DNA of 64,000 nucleotides from NCBI GenBank assembly GCA_023055425.1, contig JALGPY010000001.1, positions 71,170,994-71,234,993 on the forward strand. The letters are read 5' to 3'. Source of the stretch: Linanthus parryae. Its lineage: Eukaryota > Streptophyta > Magnoliopsida > Ericales > Polemoniaceae. The notes under the pieces are model-generated. The model searched no databases. It was not told the origin of the DNA and was given only the letters and a program-made list of their open reading frames with translations. Each line of letters starts with the position of its first letter. The first letter of the stretch is position 1. Of the stretch, positions 34,629 through 47,300 are shown piece after piece. A program made the translations under genes and the position numbers.

Positions 34629-35782
34629 TATTTCTCAAGCAAGACTCTACATGATAAACACCCCATGATTTAATACGGTTGCAAAATCTTTTCTTAAAAT
34701 TTTTTTTCTTGTTTCTGAATCTTGTACTAGTAGGGTTATGTGTATTTGGCAAACTACAAAAGCCCCGGTAAGGAAATATACATATATAAATTCGTCGGAA
34801 TTTAAAAATTCCTGAATTTAGGTGTGTGGTAATTTGACCGAATTGGTAGAGAAAAGAGAAAATCGGGAGGGAGAGAGAGTGACGTTGGAGTTTTGTTTTC
34901 CATGTGTTGCTAAGGTCGAATCTCCGAGGCCCACGTAGTATATGAATTTAAGATTGTGGGCAAACTCAGTAATGTCACAATGGTATTGTACTAATCTCAT
35001 TATATGCACGTGGCAGGTACAGTGCATTTGTAATTATGGTATTTTTGACAAATTAGGTTAAATTTTTTGTCTTTATAATCATGTAAAAGACACTTTCTTC
35101 CCCTCAAGTTTGACCCACACACTTTTACCCCTTCCAACTTTAGTGACGAAGCTCTGTCCCTCATGGTGAGAGTGGGTTGGGTCGTGCCGGGGTAAGGACG
35201 GACTGAAGGAGAGCGGGTTGGGGACTGGCCATGTCGGAGGTGGAGCGGGCCGGGTTCGGAATACGCGCATGTGTCGGGTTGTATTGGGGTGGGTTGTGCA
35301 CAGGCCGTGTCGGAAGGGTCGTTTTTGTGCGGGTCGGGTTGGCTAGGGGAGGATCATGACCCGTGTCTGCCACGGGCTGGGCAGGCCATTGAGCAGGTTG
35401 TGCCGTGTCGGATGGTGGCTCGGACCGTGTTTAGCCGTGTTCGGTGCGGGCCGTGCCAATTTGGCACTCGGGTCGGCCCGTATTGCCAACATGATCTATC
35501 CCAGACTAACGATGTCACAATTACTAGCAGAGGTGCCTTGAAAATTGGTACAGCAAGGGGATGAAAGTGTCATTTCCCAAATTAGAAGGAGTGAAATTGT
35601 CTTTGCTGTTTGCGGGGTGAAATTGACTTTTTCGCTTTTATTAAAAAAATATGTGACAAAAACAACATACACAAAATTAAGAGCTAGTCTTTTTTTTTCT
35701 AATAGTACAAGCGCTAGTTTCATAACACTATGTGGTGTGGTTTATACGTTTTTTTTTTGAGAAATATATGAGAAAATTATAT
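34629..35782. other. Intergenic region, GC-rich in the middle
   Basis: From about 35155 to 35480 the sequence is unusually G+C-rich with repeated GGGTCGG, CCGTGTCGG and GTGCCG words, against AT-rich flanks. Long frames there are by-products of base composition. I recognise no gene. Confidence 0.55.
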
Positions 35783-36050
35783 ATTTTTTTTTTTTTTGCA
35801 AAGAAAGCTTTTCTTTTATTTAATAGGCTGTCAACAGCCCAATCAAGAGCCCAATACCAATGCATAGAGGTTGGACATACTATGGCCCAACAATAACATA
35901 CATCTACACTTAAGCCCATTTTAGCTAAATGATGGGCAAGGGCATTATTGTCTCTTTAACGATAGAGAACCTTAACCCAAGTAATGTCTTCTACTCGCTT
36001 CTTGCAGTCGGTGAAGAGCCTTTCCTCTTCACAGCCGGAATTGCTCTCTT
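35783..36050 (-). mobile_element. 5'-truncated LINE tail, minus strand
   Basis: On the minus strand KKRVEDITWVKVLYR, a stop, then RDNNALAHHLAKMGLSVDV is the end of a LINE RNase H domain, followed by a short 3' UTR and a poly(A) represented by the T run at about 35783-35797. The 5' border and a target-site duplication were not found. Confidence 0.7.
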
Positions 36051-36542
36051 CGCCTCTTAGACCATCCGCATCAGTGGTCGCCTCCTTCCCTTCGCCCCTG
36101 ATTAGATGCTTCAATGGTGGCTGAGGTGGTGGGTGCAGTGGTTAATAGATGCGAGAGAGGCGGGGGCGAGGGGGGAGATAAGCCCATAGGCGCGCCTCTT
36201 GGGGGGGCAGTGGGTTATCTGTTTTCCTCTTTTTTTGGTTGTTTATTAAAAAGTATGGTTCAGTTGGTTTTTAAGTTTGATTAACTACAAACATACCCCA
36301 TGGTTGGTTATTATTTAGAAATGTTAGTTTTGTTTATTACACTAATGACCCAATTTTGTATATTGTCTACAATAATAGCTAATATTAAGATTTAATAGTA
36401 TGTAATAAATATTATACCACCAAATTAGTAGTATATCACAAATAATAAAACACAAAATTACGTTTTTTTTTTTTGCACTTTTTAGAACACACAATTATTC
36501 ATTACACAAATCATAATAAAAACACCAACAAAAAAGGAAACA
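36051..36542. other. Intergenic, possible DNA-transposon flank
   Basis: It starts with a G+C-rich stretch (ACCATCCGCATCAGTGG near 36060) of the kind seen at the ends of PIF/Harbinger-related elements and turns AT-rich. With the transposase remnant at 39843-40109 it may be part of one old element split by element D. No gene is present. Confidence 0.4.
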
Positions 36543-36547
36543 GTACA

Positions 36548-36955
36548 TGTTGGGATTTATCACGTCGAAATCCCGCGCAACGGAAAATCAAACACGATCA
36601 CTACACGAACACGCAATATAGAGAACGAGAAAATAAAGAACATGATATTTAACGTGCTTCGGAAAATTGCCTACGTGCACGGGGCAAGAAAGAATTTTCA
36701 CTAGTACGAAAACCGTACACCCACAATTCTCTCTACAAGCCTCTCAACTCTCCTACACACTAAACCTGTGTGCCACTCTGAGTTGAACTTATGAAATAAA
36801 ACAATAGCTAGCACCTCTATTTATACTAAAGTAGAGGAGGTGGAAAAGCCCACCAAGCCCAAGCTATCACCTCCTCAGAGATCACCTCCTCAGAAGAGAA
36901 ATCAGACGCATCGGGTACACCGATTCGTCTTGCGGAATTCGAGACACACCCAACA
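36548..36955 (-). repeat. 3' LTR of element D
   Basis: 408 bp from TGTTGGGATT to CCCAACA (as read on the plus strand). On the minus strand a TATAAATA box lies at 36818-36825. A short purine-rich tract (AAGGTGGAG) borders it inside the element and may be the polypurine tract. Confidence 0.92.
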
Positions 36956-37149
36956 AACTCCACCTTGGCTTGAATTCTGCAAGCGCCAGCAAATTCCTCA
37001 GCCAACTCTGTTGTTGATGTCAACTCCGCCGCATTCGCCATGCTCGTCATGCACGGCCCTTTACAGCACCTCCACCGAGATGCTCCCATTCGCGCCCCCT
37101 CCCTGGGGCGCCTCCTCGCACCCCGGACACGGGTGCGTCCCAAAGTCTG

Positions 37150-38762
37150 CTACTTTGGGGAGCGGTGTGGCTCCACCTCTCCACCTGCTCGAACATCATT
37201 GGAGAGACCACCACCATCCAGGTCAAGTGCAAACGAGACTCGCTTCCTCTTCACTTCTGCAGAAGTTTTCTTCATCGATGTTCTCATCAACGGTGGATCG
37301 TCAACCTTCATATGCATCTCGATCACTTTGGCTGGACAACCTCCTTGAACAACCTGCAACTCTTGTGTAGCCTGCACCTTCTCCGTCTTGCGCTTGAACG
37401 CCCTTGCACGTCCACCTCGTGCTCCTCCGCGTCCGTTCCCAGTGCATCTCCTTAGTTGCTTCCCTTGTTCATTCATACGCCCCGCATGCGTATCTCGCCG
37501 ATCTATACTCCTTGTCTCTCGTGTGACAGAAGATCCACATGTCACAACACTTCCTACAAGTTTGTATAGACCATCAACCAATTTCCCATGCAACACAGTC
37601 TTGTCTGTTGTAGACAGAACCTCAATTTCTCCACCATGAATTGAGACTCTACAACCCTTACAGTCCAACATCCCCAATGAGATCAGATTCTTTCTCAAGT
37701 CTGGCAAATGTCTCACCCCCGTCAGCGCCAAGATCCTCCCATCAAGCTTACGAAACCTTACTGTACCTATACCAACAAATTTACTAGTCGAGTTGTTAGC
37801 CATCTTGACAGTACTCCCATCACAAGCTTGATAAGTTGCAACTGCTCCCTGGCTGCACACATGTGAAACGAACATCCAGAATCTAAAATCCAATCCGACT
37901 TCTCATTACCTGAAGTGACTGTCATCACATCCACTGGATCTTCATCATTGTAGGACTTCTCAATGACTGCTGCCTCTGATGGTTGATTCATCTTCCTCGC
38001 CCCTTTGTACTTCTCACAATGCTTTCGAATATGGCCTTCCTGACTACAAAAGTAACATCGCGGCTTGTAGTCATCACCTCTGGATTTGGAACGTCCCCTC
38101 CTATGAGCCTCCTTCTCTTGTCTCCTTCCACGATCTTGACTTCCCTCGTATGTAGCCATGATTCCATCAAGTTGCGTCTTGTCGCTATCCTTTTTCCTTA
38201 CCGACTCATGGGAAATAAGAGTAGCAACCACCTCATCTAACTTGATAGTCTCCTTCCCATACATCAATGTAGTCTTGATGTGCTCGTACGAAGGAGGTAG
38301 AGAAACTAACAAGATAATTGCTTGATCTTCTTCTTCAATCTTCGCATCAACCGCATTCAACTCTGTTAGAACCCTGTTGAACTCATCCAAGTGTTCCATA
38401 AAATCCTTCCCTTCGGCCATATGCAGCGCATACAACTGTTGTTTCAAGAACAGTCGACTCGTCAAAGACTTGGACTTATACCTGCTCTCCAACTTCGTCC
38501 ACAGCTCGTAGGGATCCGTCTCATTGATGACTTCTCGGAGTGTACTATTGCCGAGATATAGCTGAATCGTGCTATTCGCCATCTCTCGCATCTCCTCCCA
38601 CTTGTCATCTGTCACACCCGCTGGCTTTTAGGACTTCTTCTTTGTGAGAGCCTTGATAAGACCTTCCCGTGTCAACATATTTTTCACTCGTTGCTGCCAT
38701 AGAGTGAAATCGTTGTGGCCGTTGAATTGTTCAATCACGAAACTAGAACTTTTCACCGCCAT
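37150..38762 (-). pseudogene. Element D gag-protease ORF with an unusual downstream segment
   Basis: The gag ATG is at 38760-38762 (MAVKSSSFVIEQFNGHNDF). An in-frame TAA lies at 38628-38630; the frame then reads the UBN2 capsid region, the CCHC knuckle CYFCSQEGHIRKHC (near 38040) and the protease site DWILDSGCSFHMC (near 37870). A frame change near 37860 leads to DGSTVKMANN and GVRHLPDLRKNLISLGMLD, ending at LYKLVGSVV of the gag-pre-integrase domain. From about 37560 to 37150 the frame continues as a basic then acidic segment (KRKTEKVQATQE, RTSMKKTSAEVKRKRVSF) that I cannot match to integrase. Gag would form particles; the stop and frame change make full translation doubtful. Confidence 0.85.
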
Positions 38763-39382
38763 CACACCAATCTGTAAATTTTCGTTCACAATCTGCAGAA
38801 TCCAACACCACCAATGCGTCTGGAACGTCCAAAAACCTAGGGTTTGACTCTTGTTTCAAGTCAAACGGGTTCCTGGAGCCCAAGATACGCCCAAAACAAT
38901 TTGGACCACACGTCGCGTGTTTCAGACACGCGCCCAACAGCGCCCGCGAAGCACTAGATTACTCCTCCTGGTCTTCTTCTTCCTCACGACCAGAGAACCC
39001 AGCAGCTGCGTTTTTTCTTATTTTTCCTTCGAATTTGGCCACCAAAAAGGCTAAAAAACTCGCGATTTCAACACGAAATCAACCCAAACTAGTTCAAGAT
39101 ATTACCTAGCCGCCAAACGAGTTTTTTTCGCCACCGCCAACCGGAAAACTTCGTCGCCGTCGCCGTCAAAACAGCTGCTGCCCAGCTGCTCCGCCGCTGC
39201 CCTCTTCAAATCCTTTGACGCCGCTGCTGCTTCTTGTTCTTCTCAACCCACGTGCCACAAGTCCCGTCGCCGTGAGCTCTTCAAGAACACAAATTACCGC
39301 CGCCGCTAGCGTCTCGTTGTCGCCGAAAACTTTATAATCTCGTCTCCGTTCTCGTCGCGTGTATGACCCGGATCGTGAACCT

Positions 39383-39395
39383 GGCTCTGATACCA
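39383..39395 (-). other. Primer binding site of element D (initiator tRNA-Met)
   Basis: TGGTATCAGAGCC on the minus strand, two bases inside the 5' LTR. Confidence 0.92.
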
Positions 39396-39397
39396 CT

Positions 39398-39805
39398 TGT
39401 TGGGATTTATCACGTCGAAATCCCGCGCAACGGAAAATCAAACACGATCACTACACGAACACGCAATATAGAGAACGAGAAAATAAAGAACACGATATTT
39501 AACGTGCTTCGGCAAATTGCCTACGTGCACGGGGCAAGAAAGAATTTTCACTAGTACGAAAACCGTACACCCACAATTCTCTCTACAAGCCTCTCAACTC
39601 TCCTACACACTAAACCTGTGTGCCACTCTGAGTTGAACTTATGAAATAAAACAATAGCTAGCACCTCTATTTATACTAAAGTAGAGGAGGTGGAAAAGCC
39701 CACCAAGCCCAAGCTATCACCTCCTCAGAGATCACCTCCTCAGAAGAGAAATTAGACGCATCGGGTATACCGATTCGTCTTGCAGAATTCGAGACAAACC
39801 CAACA
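39398..39805 (-). repeat. 5' LTR of element D
   Basis: 408 bp, same ends as 36548-36955. The TATAAATA box at 39668-39675 (minus) is the presumed promoter for the element RNA. The 600-bp stretch between this LTR and the gag ATG is an untranslated leader. Confidence 0.92.
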
Positions 39806-39842
39806 GTACAGACTATACATACTAGAAAGTACTACAATACCG

Positions 39843-40109
39843 CCACTCATTTCTCTCGTTTCCATGTTCGAGTCTAGTCCAAAGGTGTGCAATAAGATCT
39901 TGTTGTAGTTGCTTGTTCGCTGGTTGAGATCCTATTGCATGATGTCACATCATATACTCTTCGAAACTGACATCTCCTGTTCTCGGATTAGGATCGACAT
40001 TAGCACCCTCGTAACTAAAAGCACAGGCTCTTCGTAACCTATTGATATCGGTTTGTTCATCATCAGAATCGTCATCTTTGTATTCATCTCGATCGTCCTC
40101 CACGATCAT
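39843..40109 (-). pseudogene. PIF/Harbinger transposase C-terminal remnant
   Basis: On the minus strand MIVEDDRDEYKDDDSDDEQT leads to INRLRRACAFSYEGANVDP and, after one stop, HHAIGSQPANKQLQQDLIAH and LWTRLEHGNERNEW. This matches the end of plant PIF/Harbinger DDE transposases (MIVEDER, then HxxLQxDLIEHLW). The catalytic core is missing and nothing to the right (40110-40622, AT-rich) continues it. Element D landed just after this end. Confidence 0.75.
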
Positions 40110-40622
40110 TCAATGGTGCTGTCAACCTTGGTGACTACTGAATGTCACCATTTTCAAGTGTTGCATTCCGTTACTTTAGCTAGTCGAGTATTTTCATTTG
40201 CTTTCTTAATTAATGTTTGTTATCCTTACGAATTGCACAATAATGTTTATATTTATTTTATTTGAACGCTTGCTTTGATTGTTATATTTTATTTCACTTC
40301 AATTATATTTTCACCTCTTATTGGAATGTAACATTTTATTTTTTATTTTTATGGGTTCTTTACATTTATGCGAATTAATTTTAACATTTTCTTGTCAAAA
40401 AAATTAACAGCGTATTTAATGTATAATTTATTATATAAAATTAGTTAATAATGACTTTAAATGTAATAGTATATAGTTAATGGAAATATAAAATAGTTAA
40501 CATATAATAAAATAATATAAGAGAGGATGAATAGTGTTTTGACTGTTGGAGGTAATAGGTTATGATTGTAAATATTAGGAGTATCATTAGTGGGTTAGAG
40601 GTGGGACATGAGGGGGAGGGTG
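40110..40622. other. AT-rich intergenic stretch
   Basis: No gene or repeat could be supported. It ends in GGGTG, the presumed 5-bp target site on the left of element E. Confidence 0.6.
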
Positions 40623-42054
40623 TGTTGGAATAGATGCCCTAGAGGCAATCTAGTTTAGTATGAATTATTTGTGGCTAGAAATTCATTTATTATTTATTGG
40701 ATATTTAATGTAATGAAGTCCTTAGATTTACAATTGTGTTGTTTATCTTAAATATCCCTAGTCAAGTATAATGATTAAATGGGACAATCATCTATAGACT
40801 AGTATGGGGTTGGATTGATATAGAGATATCACGATCCAACACATAGGTGTGCATTAGGGAATGTTGCACTGGATTGACCCATCTCCGAGAAGGCTACATA
40901 CACGTTATGTTGAGTCACAAGCGCTTCTCACGGTGCAATGGTATTGTCATCCTTAGACTTGAAGTCACTAGATATTCTAGTTGTGGATTATTGTGATCCT
41001 GGTAGCGTTAAACGCTACACCGTAACTGGGTAGTTATAAAGGCGTGTACTGGATACAATAAGAAGCAAGCTTAGAGATCGTAGTGGACGTAGATAGGATT
41101 TGTCCCTCCCACATAACGGGAGCAAATATCCTAGGCCACTCGAGGGATAGTGCTTATAGAATGTCTGGCCAGACTCAAATAAATCAATATGGGATATTGA
41201 CGTTATTTGCACGAATAAGGCTATTCCCATGGATCGAGAAACTATGGATTGGATATACGAGTGTGACTTGTATGTCTCGTGTCCAATCCGGATATAGAGA
41301 CAAAGGGATGAGACAATTACTTGTACAAAGGTTGTCAAGATGACTATTCTATTAGTTGGCTAGAATGGATGTTTTGCTAGAGACCGCTCCATATTAGCAA
41401 ATAGTTGCTACCAACTAGATAGAACCTATGGGGTCACTTGCTATATAGAGTTGAACTAGATTTGGGAATTAATTAATTGGATTAATTAATTAGAAGGATC
41501 ACTTTGCAAAACCTTGCAAACTTAGTAGGGACTAATTTGCAAGGAAGGGACTAAATTGAATTCTAGTAGGACTAGAATAAGTCCTTTAGGTAGTTAACAA
41601 GGAGTTGTTGGACTATATAAAGGACCTTCCTTCCTTCCTTCCCACATAACTTATGGTCATTAAGTGAACATAACAAGAGTGGGAGAGAACAAAAGGAGAG
41701 AGAGCAAGCAACAAGGAGGCCCGAACCGCCCCCTTGTCGCCGCCCCGTCCCCGTCGGCCAAAGGAGGCCGAGACCCTCCTTTGGGTCTCATTTTGCGTGA
41801 TTTCTTCTTCCTCTTCCTCTTCCGGGCTAGCACCAAAGGATTTGGGAGATCTAGAATCAACTCTAGGCGTGGATCAACTATAGAGAACGTGACACAATTC
41901 GCGTTTGAAGTCATCAAGGAGAACCCAAAGGTGTGTTTATGATTTCTAACCCTTACCATCGTTATGTCTCTTGACTTGTGATCCTTGGAGGGTTTTGCAT
42001 GGTTTTATGTTTGATTATGCTTCCGTTGCGCAATCCATGAATCAAAACCCTACA
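40623..42054 (+). repeat. 5' LTR of element E
   Basis: 1432 bp from TGTTGGAATAGATGCC to ACCCTACA. The TATA box TATATAA at 41614-41620 lies about 430 bp before the LTR end. The small frames inside (for example 41083-41343) recur in every LTR of the family and are not genes. Confidence 0.93.
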
Positions 42055-42055
42055 G

Positions 42056-42068
42056 TGGTATCAGAGCC
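42056..42068 (+). other. Primer binding site of element E (initiator tRNA-Met)
   Basis: TGGTATCAGAGCC starting two bases after the 5' LTR. Confidence 0.93.
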
Positions 42069-42883
42069 ACAGGTCGTAGAGCATAAAAGTGGTTTATGTG
42101 TTACGTTTTAGTTGTTTTACACCTTAATTTGATTGTTTATCGCGTAAAACAAGACAAATCAAGCATGGGATGCAATTTGTCAATAATTAATCACAACAAG
42201 ATTCAATTTTTTGCATTGGATGCATGAATTGGTGAGTTTGAGAAATTTTAGGATCTTAGATCTAGGTTTTGGGCATCCTTGGGGAAGAAGGAGTTCTCCC
42301 AAAACAAGGAAACAACCAAACTTGGGGACCAAGCAAGGGAGTTGTTTTGGAAACAACTCCCTCAAGGAGGTTCGGCCCCCCTAGGGACCGCCCCCCTTGC
42401 TTGCCGCCCAAGCTTGGTCGCCCTAGGGGCCGGGCGGCCCTAACCCACGGGCCTAGGCTCGTGGGTTTTGGGTCGGGCCGGGCCTAGGGCCTTGTGGTTC
42501 ACCTTTTTGGGCCCGGGCAATTTGATTGTTGGGCCCATGGACCGTTTTAACCCTAGAAATCCTAAAATCAATTAAAATTTACCAAGCGCGTTAAAATTGG
42601 ATTTTAACTGTTTATGTGCAAATCGCATGGTGATTGGATATGGCCTTAGGATGTGGTTTGATGTGGATGTTTGATTTTGTGGTTTGGTTTTACGGCCTGC
42701 GAGCTGATCAATTAATTGTAATAATTAATTGGGGTTTTATGGCCTGCGTGCCATTTTTTTCTCAACTTGTGAGATTTATTTTATTTAGTATAGAAGTTAG
42801 CTAGTGCTAGATGAAGTAGATTGTTAGCCAAGATTGGAGAAAAGAAGCCCAAAGCCAAAAGAAGCCAGAAAAGATGGAGCATG

Positions 42884-42888
42884 GAGCA
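42884..42888. repeat. Target-site duplication of element F, left copy
   Basis: GAGCA; the right copy is at 51393-51397. Confidence 0.92.
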
Positions 42889-44318
42889 TGTAGGGTTTTG
42901 ATTCATGGATCGCGCAAACGAAAGCATAATCAAACAAACAACCATGCAAAACCCTCCAAGGATCACAAGTCTAGATGCATAACGATAGTGAAGGTAAGAA
43001 ATCATAAACACACCTTTGGGTTCTCCTTGATGACTTCAAACGCGAATAGTGTCACGTTCTCTATAGTTGATCCACGCCTAGAGTTGATCCTAGATCTCCA
43101 ATCTCCTTGGTGCTAGCCCGGAATGAGAGGAGGGTGAAGGAATCACGCAAAACGAGATAAAAGAAGGGGCTCGGCCCTTCCTTTTGGCCGACGGGGTGAG
43201 GGGCGGCGGCAAGGGGCGGCGGCGCTCCTTGTTGCTTGCTCTCTCTCTCCTTTGTTCTCTCCCACTCTTGTTATGTTCTCTTTAGAGCATAAGTTATGAG
43301 GAAGGAAGGAAGGAGGGTCCTTTGTATAGTCCAACAACTCCTTGTTAACTACCTAAAGGACTTATTCTAGTCCTACTAGAATTCAATTTAGTCCCTTCCT
43401 TGCAAATTAGTCCCTACTAAGTTTGCAAGGGTTTGCAAAGTGATCCTTCTAATTAATTAATCCAATTAATTAATTCCCAAATCTAGTACAACTCTATATA
43501 GCGTGTGACCCCATAGGTTCTATCTAGTCTGTAGCAACTCTTTGCTAATATGGAGCGGTTTCTAGCAAAACATCCATTCTAGCTAACTAATAGAATAGTC
43601 ATCTAGACAACCTTGTACAAGTAATTGTCTCATCCCTTTGCCTCCATATCCGGATTGGACACGAGACATACAAGTCACACTCGTATATCCAATCCCTAGT
43701 TTCTCGATCCATGGAATAGCCTTATTCGTGCAAATAACATCAATATCCTATATTGATTTATTTGAGTCTGGCCAGACATTCTATAAGCACTATTCTTCGA
43801 GTGGCCTAGGATATTTGCTCCCGTTATGTGGGAGGGGCAAATCCTCTCTACGTCCACTACGATCTCTAAGCTTGCTTCTCATTGTATCCAGTACACGCCT
43901 TTATAACCACCCAGTCACGGTGTAGCGTTTAACGCTACCAAGATCACAATGATCCACAACTAGAATATCTAGTGACTTCAAGTCTAAGGATGACAATACC
44001 ATTGTACCCGAGAAGCACTTGTGACTCAACATAACGTGTATGTAGCCTTCTCGGTGATGGGTCAATCCAGTGCAACATTCCGTAATGCACACCTATGTGT
44101 TGGATCGTGATATCTCCATATCAATCCAACCCCATACTAGTCTATAGATGATTGTCCCATTTAATCATTATACTTGACTAGGGATATTTAAGATAAACAA
44201 CACGATTGTAAATCTAAGGACTTCATTATATTAAATATCCAATAAATAATAAATGAATTTCCAAGCCAAATACAAATTCATACTAAACTAGATTGCCTCT
44301 AGGGCATCTATTCCAACA
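42889..44318 (-). repeat. 3' LTR of element F
   Basis: 1430 bp; on the plus strand it starts TGTAGGGTTTTG and ends ATTCCAACA. In element sense it follows the polypurine tract AAGTGGGAGAC. Confidence 0.93.
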
Positions 44319-44332
44319 GTCTCCCACTTGCA

Positions 44333-47300
44333 CTAGAGCCAATCTGGCGCATCTCTTATGCCCATACTCCTAGTGTGCCCTTCATGCTTCCACTGCGTGA
44401 GAGGCTTCGTAAGCGGGTCTGACAGAATCATCTGTAGGAATCTTGCATATCCGAACGTCTCCTCTATCGATAATATCTCGAATCAGATGAAACTTCCTGA
44501 GCACATGCTTGGACTTCTGGTGCGATCTGGGTTCCTTTGATTGCGCGATCGCCCCAGTGTTGTCACAGAACAACTCCACTGGATCCGCAATGCTAGGGAC
44601 CACACCAAGTTCAGAAACAAACTTTCTGATCCAAACAGCCTCCTTTGCTGCGCCATTTGCAGCAATGTACTCAGCCTCTGTTGTAGAATCAGCCACCGTC
44701 TCTTGCTTGGAACTCTTCCAGCTCACCGCTGCTCCATTCAGGCAAAACACATATCCCGACTGTGATCTAAAGTCATCTCTATCGGTTTGGAAGCTTGCAT
44801 CAGTGTAACCCCTTACACGCAACTCTTCCTCACCGCCAAACATCAAGAAAGCATCCTTAGTTCTTCTCAAGTACTTTAGGATGTTCTTGACAGCAATCCA
44901 GTGACTCTCACCCGGATTGGATTGGTATCTGCTTGTCATACTCAAGGCATATGACACATCTGGTCTAGTACATAACATGGCGTACATGATAGACCCTATG
45001 GCCGAGGCATAGGGAATCCTACTCATGCGTTCCTTCTCAATCTCATTGGAAGGACAACCACTCTTCGAAAGAGTGATTCCATATGACATGGGCAAGAATC
45101 CCTTCTTGGAATCTTGCATGTTGAACCGTTTCAACACCTTGTCAATATATGTACTTTGACTTAGGCCTAGCAACCTCTTAGATCTATCTCTATAGATTTT
45201 TATACTGAGTATATAGGCTGCTTCCCCTAAGTCTTTCATTGAGAAACACTTTCCTAGCCAATCTTTCACAGATTGCAGCATGGGAATGTCGTTTCCAATG
45301 AGTAGTATGTCATCTACATACAAGACCAGAAAAGCTATAGAGCTCCCACTAACCTTCTTGTAGACACAAGACTCATCTTCGTTTCTGATGAAGCCAAACT
45401 CTTTGACCACTTCATCAAAACGTCGATTCCAACTCCTAGAAGCTTGCTTCAATCCATAAATGGATCGTTGCAGCTTACAGACTTTGTTGGCTTGCTTTGG
45501 ATCCTCAAAACCCTCCGGCTGTATCATATACACGTCCTCGAGGAGATTCCCATAAAGGAATGCTGTTTTGACATCCATCTGCCAAATCTCATAGTCGTAG
45601 TATGCTGCAATTGCAAGTAGGATTCGGATGGATTTGGTCATTGCGACTGGTGAAAAGGTTTCATCATAGTCAATACCATGAATCTGTCTGAATCCTTTAG
45701 CCACCAATCGGCCCTTATAGGTAATCACATTACCATCCATGTCGATCTTCTTCTTGAAGACCCACTTGCACCCTATGGGCCGCGCCCCATCAGGTGGTTC
45801 CACCAAAGTCCATACTTTGTTGGTATACATGGATTCCATCTCGGATCTCATGGCCTCAAGCCACTTCTGCGAGTCTGGGCCACTTATGGCCTCCTCATAG
45901 GTAGTAGGCTCATCATCTATGAGCATCGTGTCACCGGAATCAGTTACGAGAAGTCCGTACCTCTCGGGTTCCTGGCGCACTCTACTAGATCTACGAAGCT
46001 CTTGTGTTACCTGAACAGGTGGCTCCACAACTGCTTGTGATTCCTGTTTATGTTCCATAATCGGTTCAGTGATTTGTGGTTCTTGAACTTCTTCAAGTTC
46101 TACATTCCTCCCACTTGCTTCTTTAGAGACAAACTCTCTTTCTAGAAACACGCCGGTCCGAGCAACAAACACTTTGTTCTCGGTTGGATTGTAGAAGTAG
46201 TATCCCTTAGTTTCCTTAGGGTACCCCACAAATTTACACTTATCCGATTTAGGCCCTAGCTTGTCTGATTGTAAACGCTTTACATAGACATCGCAGCCCC
46301 AAATTCTCATGAATGACAGTGTGGGACGCCTCCCACTCCACATCTCATATGGTGTCTTCATGACTGATTTAGATGGAACACGGTTAATGGTGAAAGCTGC
46401 ACTTAATAGAGCGTAGCCCCAAAATGATAATGGAAGATCGGTTTGACACATCTAGACCGAACCATATCCAATAGGGTTCGATTCCTCCTCTCGGACACGC
46501 CATTCCATTGTGGCGTTCCGGGTGGAGTGAGTTGGGACACGATCCCACACTCTCTAAGATAGTCGTCAAAATCTTGGCTCAAGTATTCTCCTCCACGATC
46601 CGATCGTAGAGCCTTGATACTTTTGCCAAGTTGCTTCTCTACTTCATTCTTGAATTCTTTGAACACTTCAAAGGATTCGGATTTTGCCCTCATAAGGTAC
46701 ACAAATCCATATCTACTGTAATCATCAGTAAATGTAATGAAGTAGACATAACCACCCCTGGCAGGCGTGGTAAATGGCCCACACACATCGGTATGTATGA
46801 GCGCCAATTGCTCACTAGTCCTCTCACCTTTCTTATTGAAAGGGGACTTTGTCATTTTTCCCAATAAACAAGCCTCACATGTCTCATATGATTCAAAATC
46901 AAATGAGTCTAGTAATCCATCCTTATGGAGTCTAGATACACGTTTCTCATTTATTTGGCCTAAACGACAATGCCATAAATAAGCAGGATTTAAATCATTT
47001 ATTTTAATCCGCTTGGTATTAATGTTGTAGACAGGATTGCTTAGATCAAGGACATAAAGTCCATTTAATAATTGCGCACTAAAATAGTGAATATTATTCA
47101 AATAAAAGGAACAACAATTGTTCTTTATTTAAATAATAAAACCTTCCTTGTCCAAACAAGAAATAGAAATAATGTTTCTGCTCATAGCAGGCACAAAATA
47201 GCAATTATTTAATTCTAAAACTAATCCTGAAGGCAGAGATAGCTCGCACACGCCTATGGCCAACGCAGCAACCTTTGCTCCATTCCCAACGCGTAGATAT

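Larger units (their letters stand above)
36548..39805 (-). mobile_element. Element D: non-autonomous gag-only Copia derivative, complete with LTRs and TSD
   Basis: It is 3258 bp long with two 408-bp LTRs, an iMet primer binding site next to the right (5') LTR and GTACA duplicated at 36543-36547 and 39806-39810. The interior encodes gag, protease start and a gag-pre-integrase region, but integrase core, reverse transcriptase and RNase H are absent. This is the organisation described for gag-carrying terminal-repeat elements (TR-GAG). By eye the LTRs differ at about six positions, so the insertion is fairly recent and must have used enzymes from another element. Confidence 0.92.
42055..42888 (+). 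other. Untranslated leader of element E, first part
   Basis: The family has a leader of about 1.7 kb between primer site and gag, as BARE-like elements do. It includes a G+C-rich block (about 42360-42540) with self-complementary GGGCCC and CCGGGC words, likely RNA structure for packaging or dimerisation (inference). The second part is at 51398-52242. Confidence 0.8.

Noticed and set aside
35271..35564. 97-codon plus-strand frame in the G+C-rich island as a gene
   Set aside because: It follows from base composition, has frames open on both strands and no recognisable domain.
36840..37639. Plus-strand frames across element D (36840-37370, 37388-37639) as genes
   Set aside because: They are antisense to the gag-protease frame of D and have no recognisable domain.
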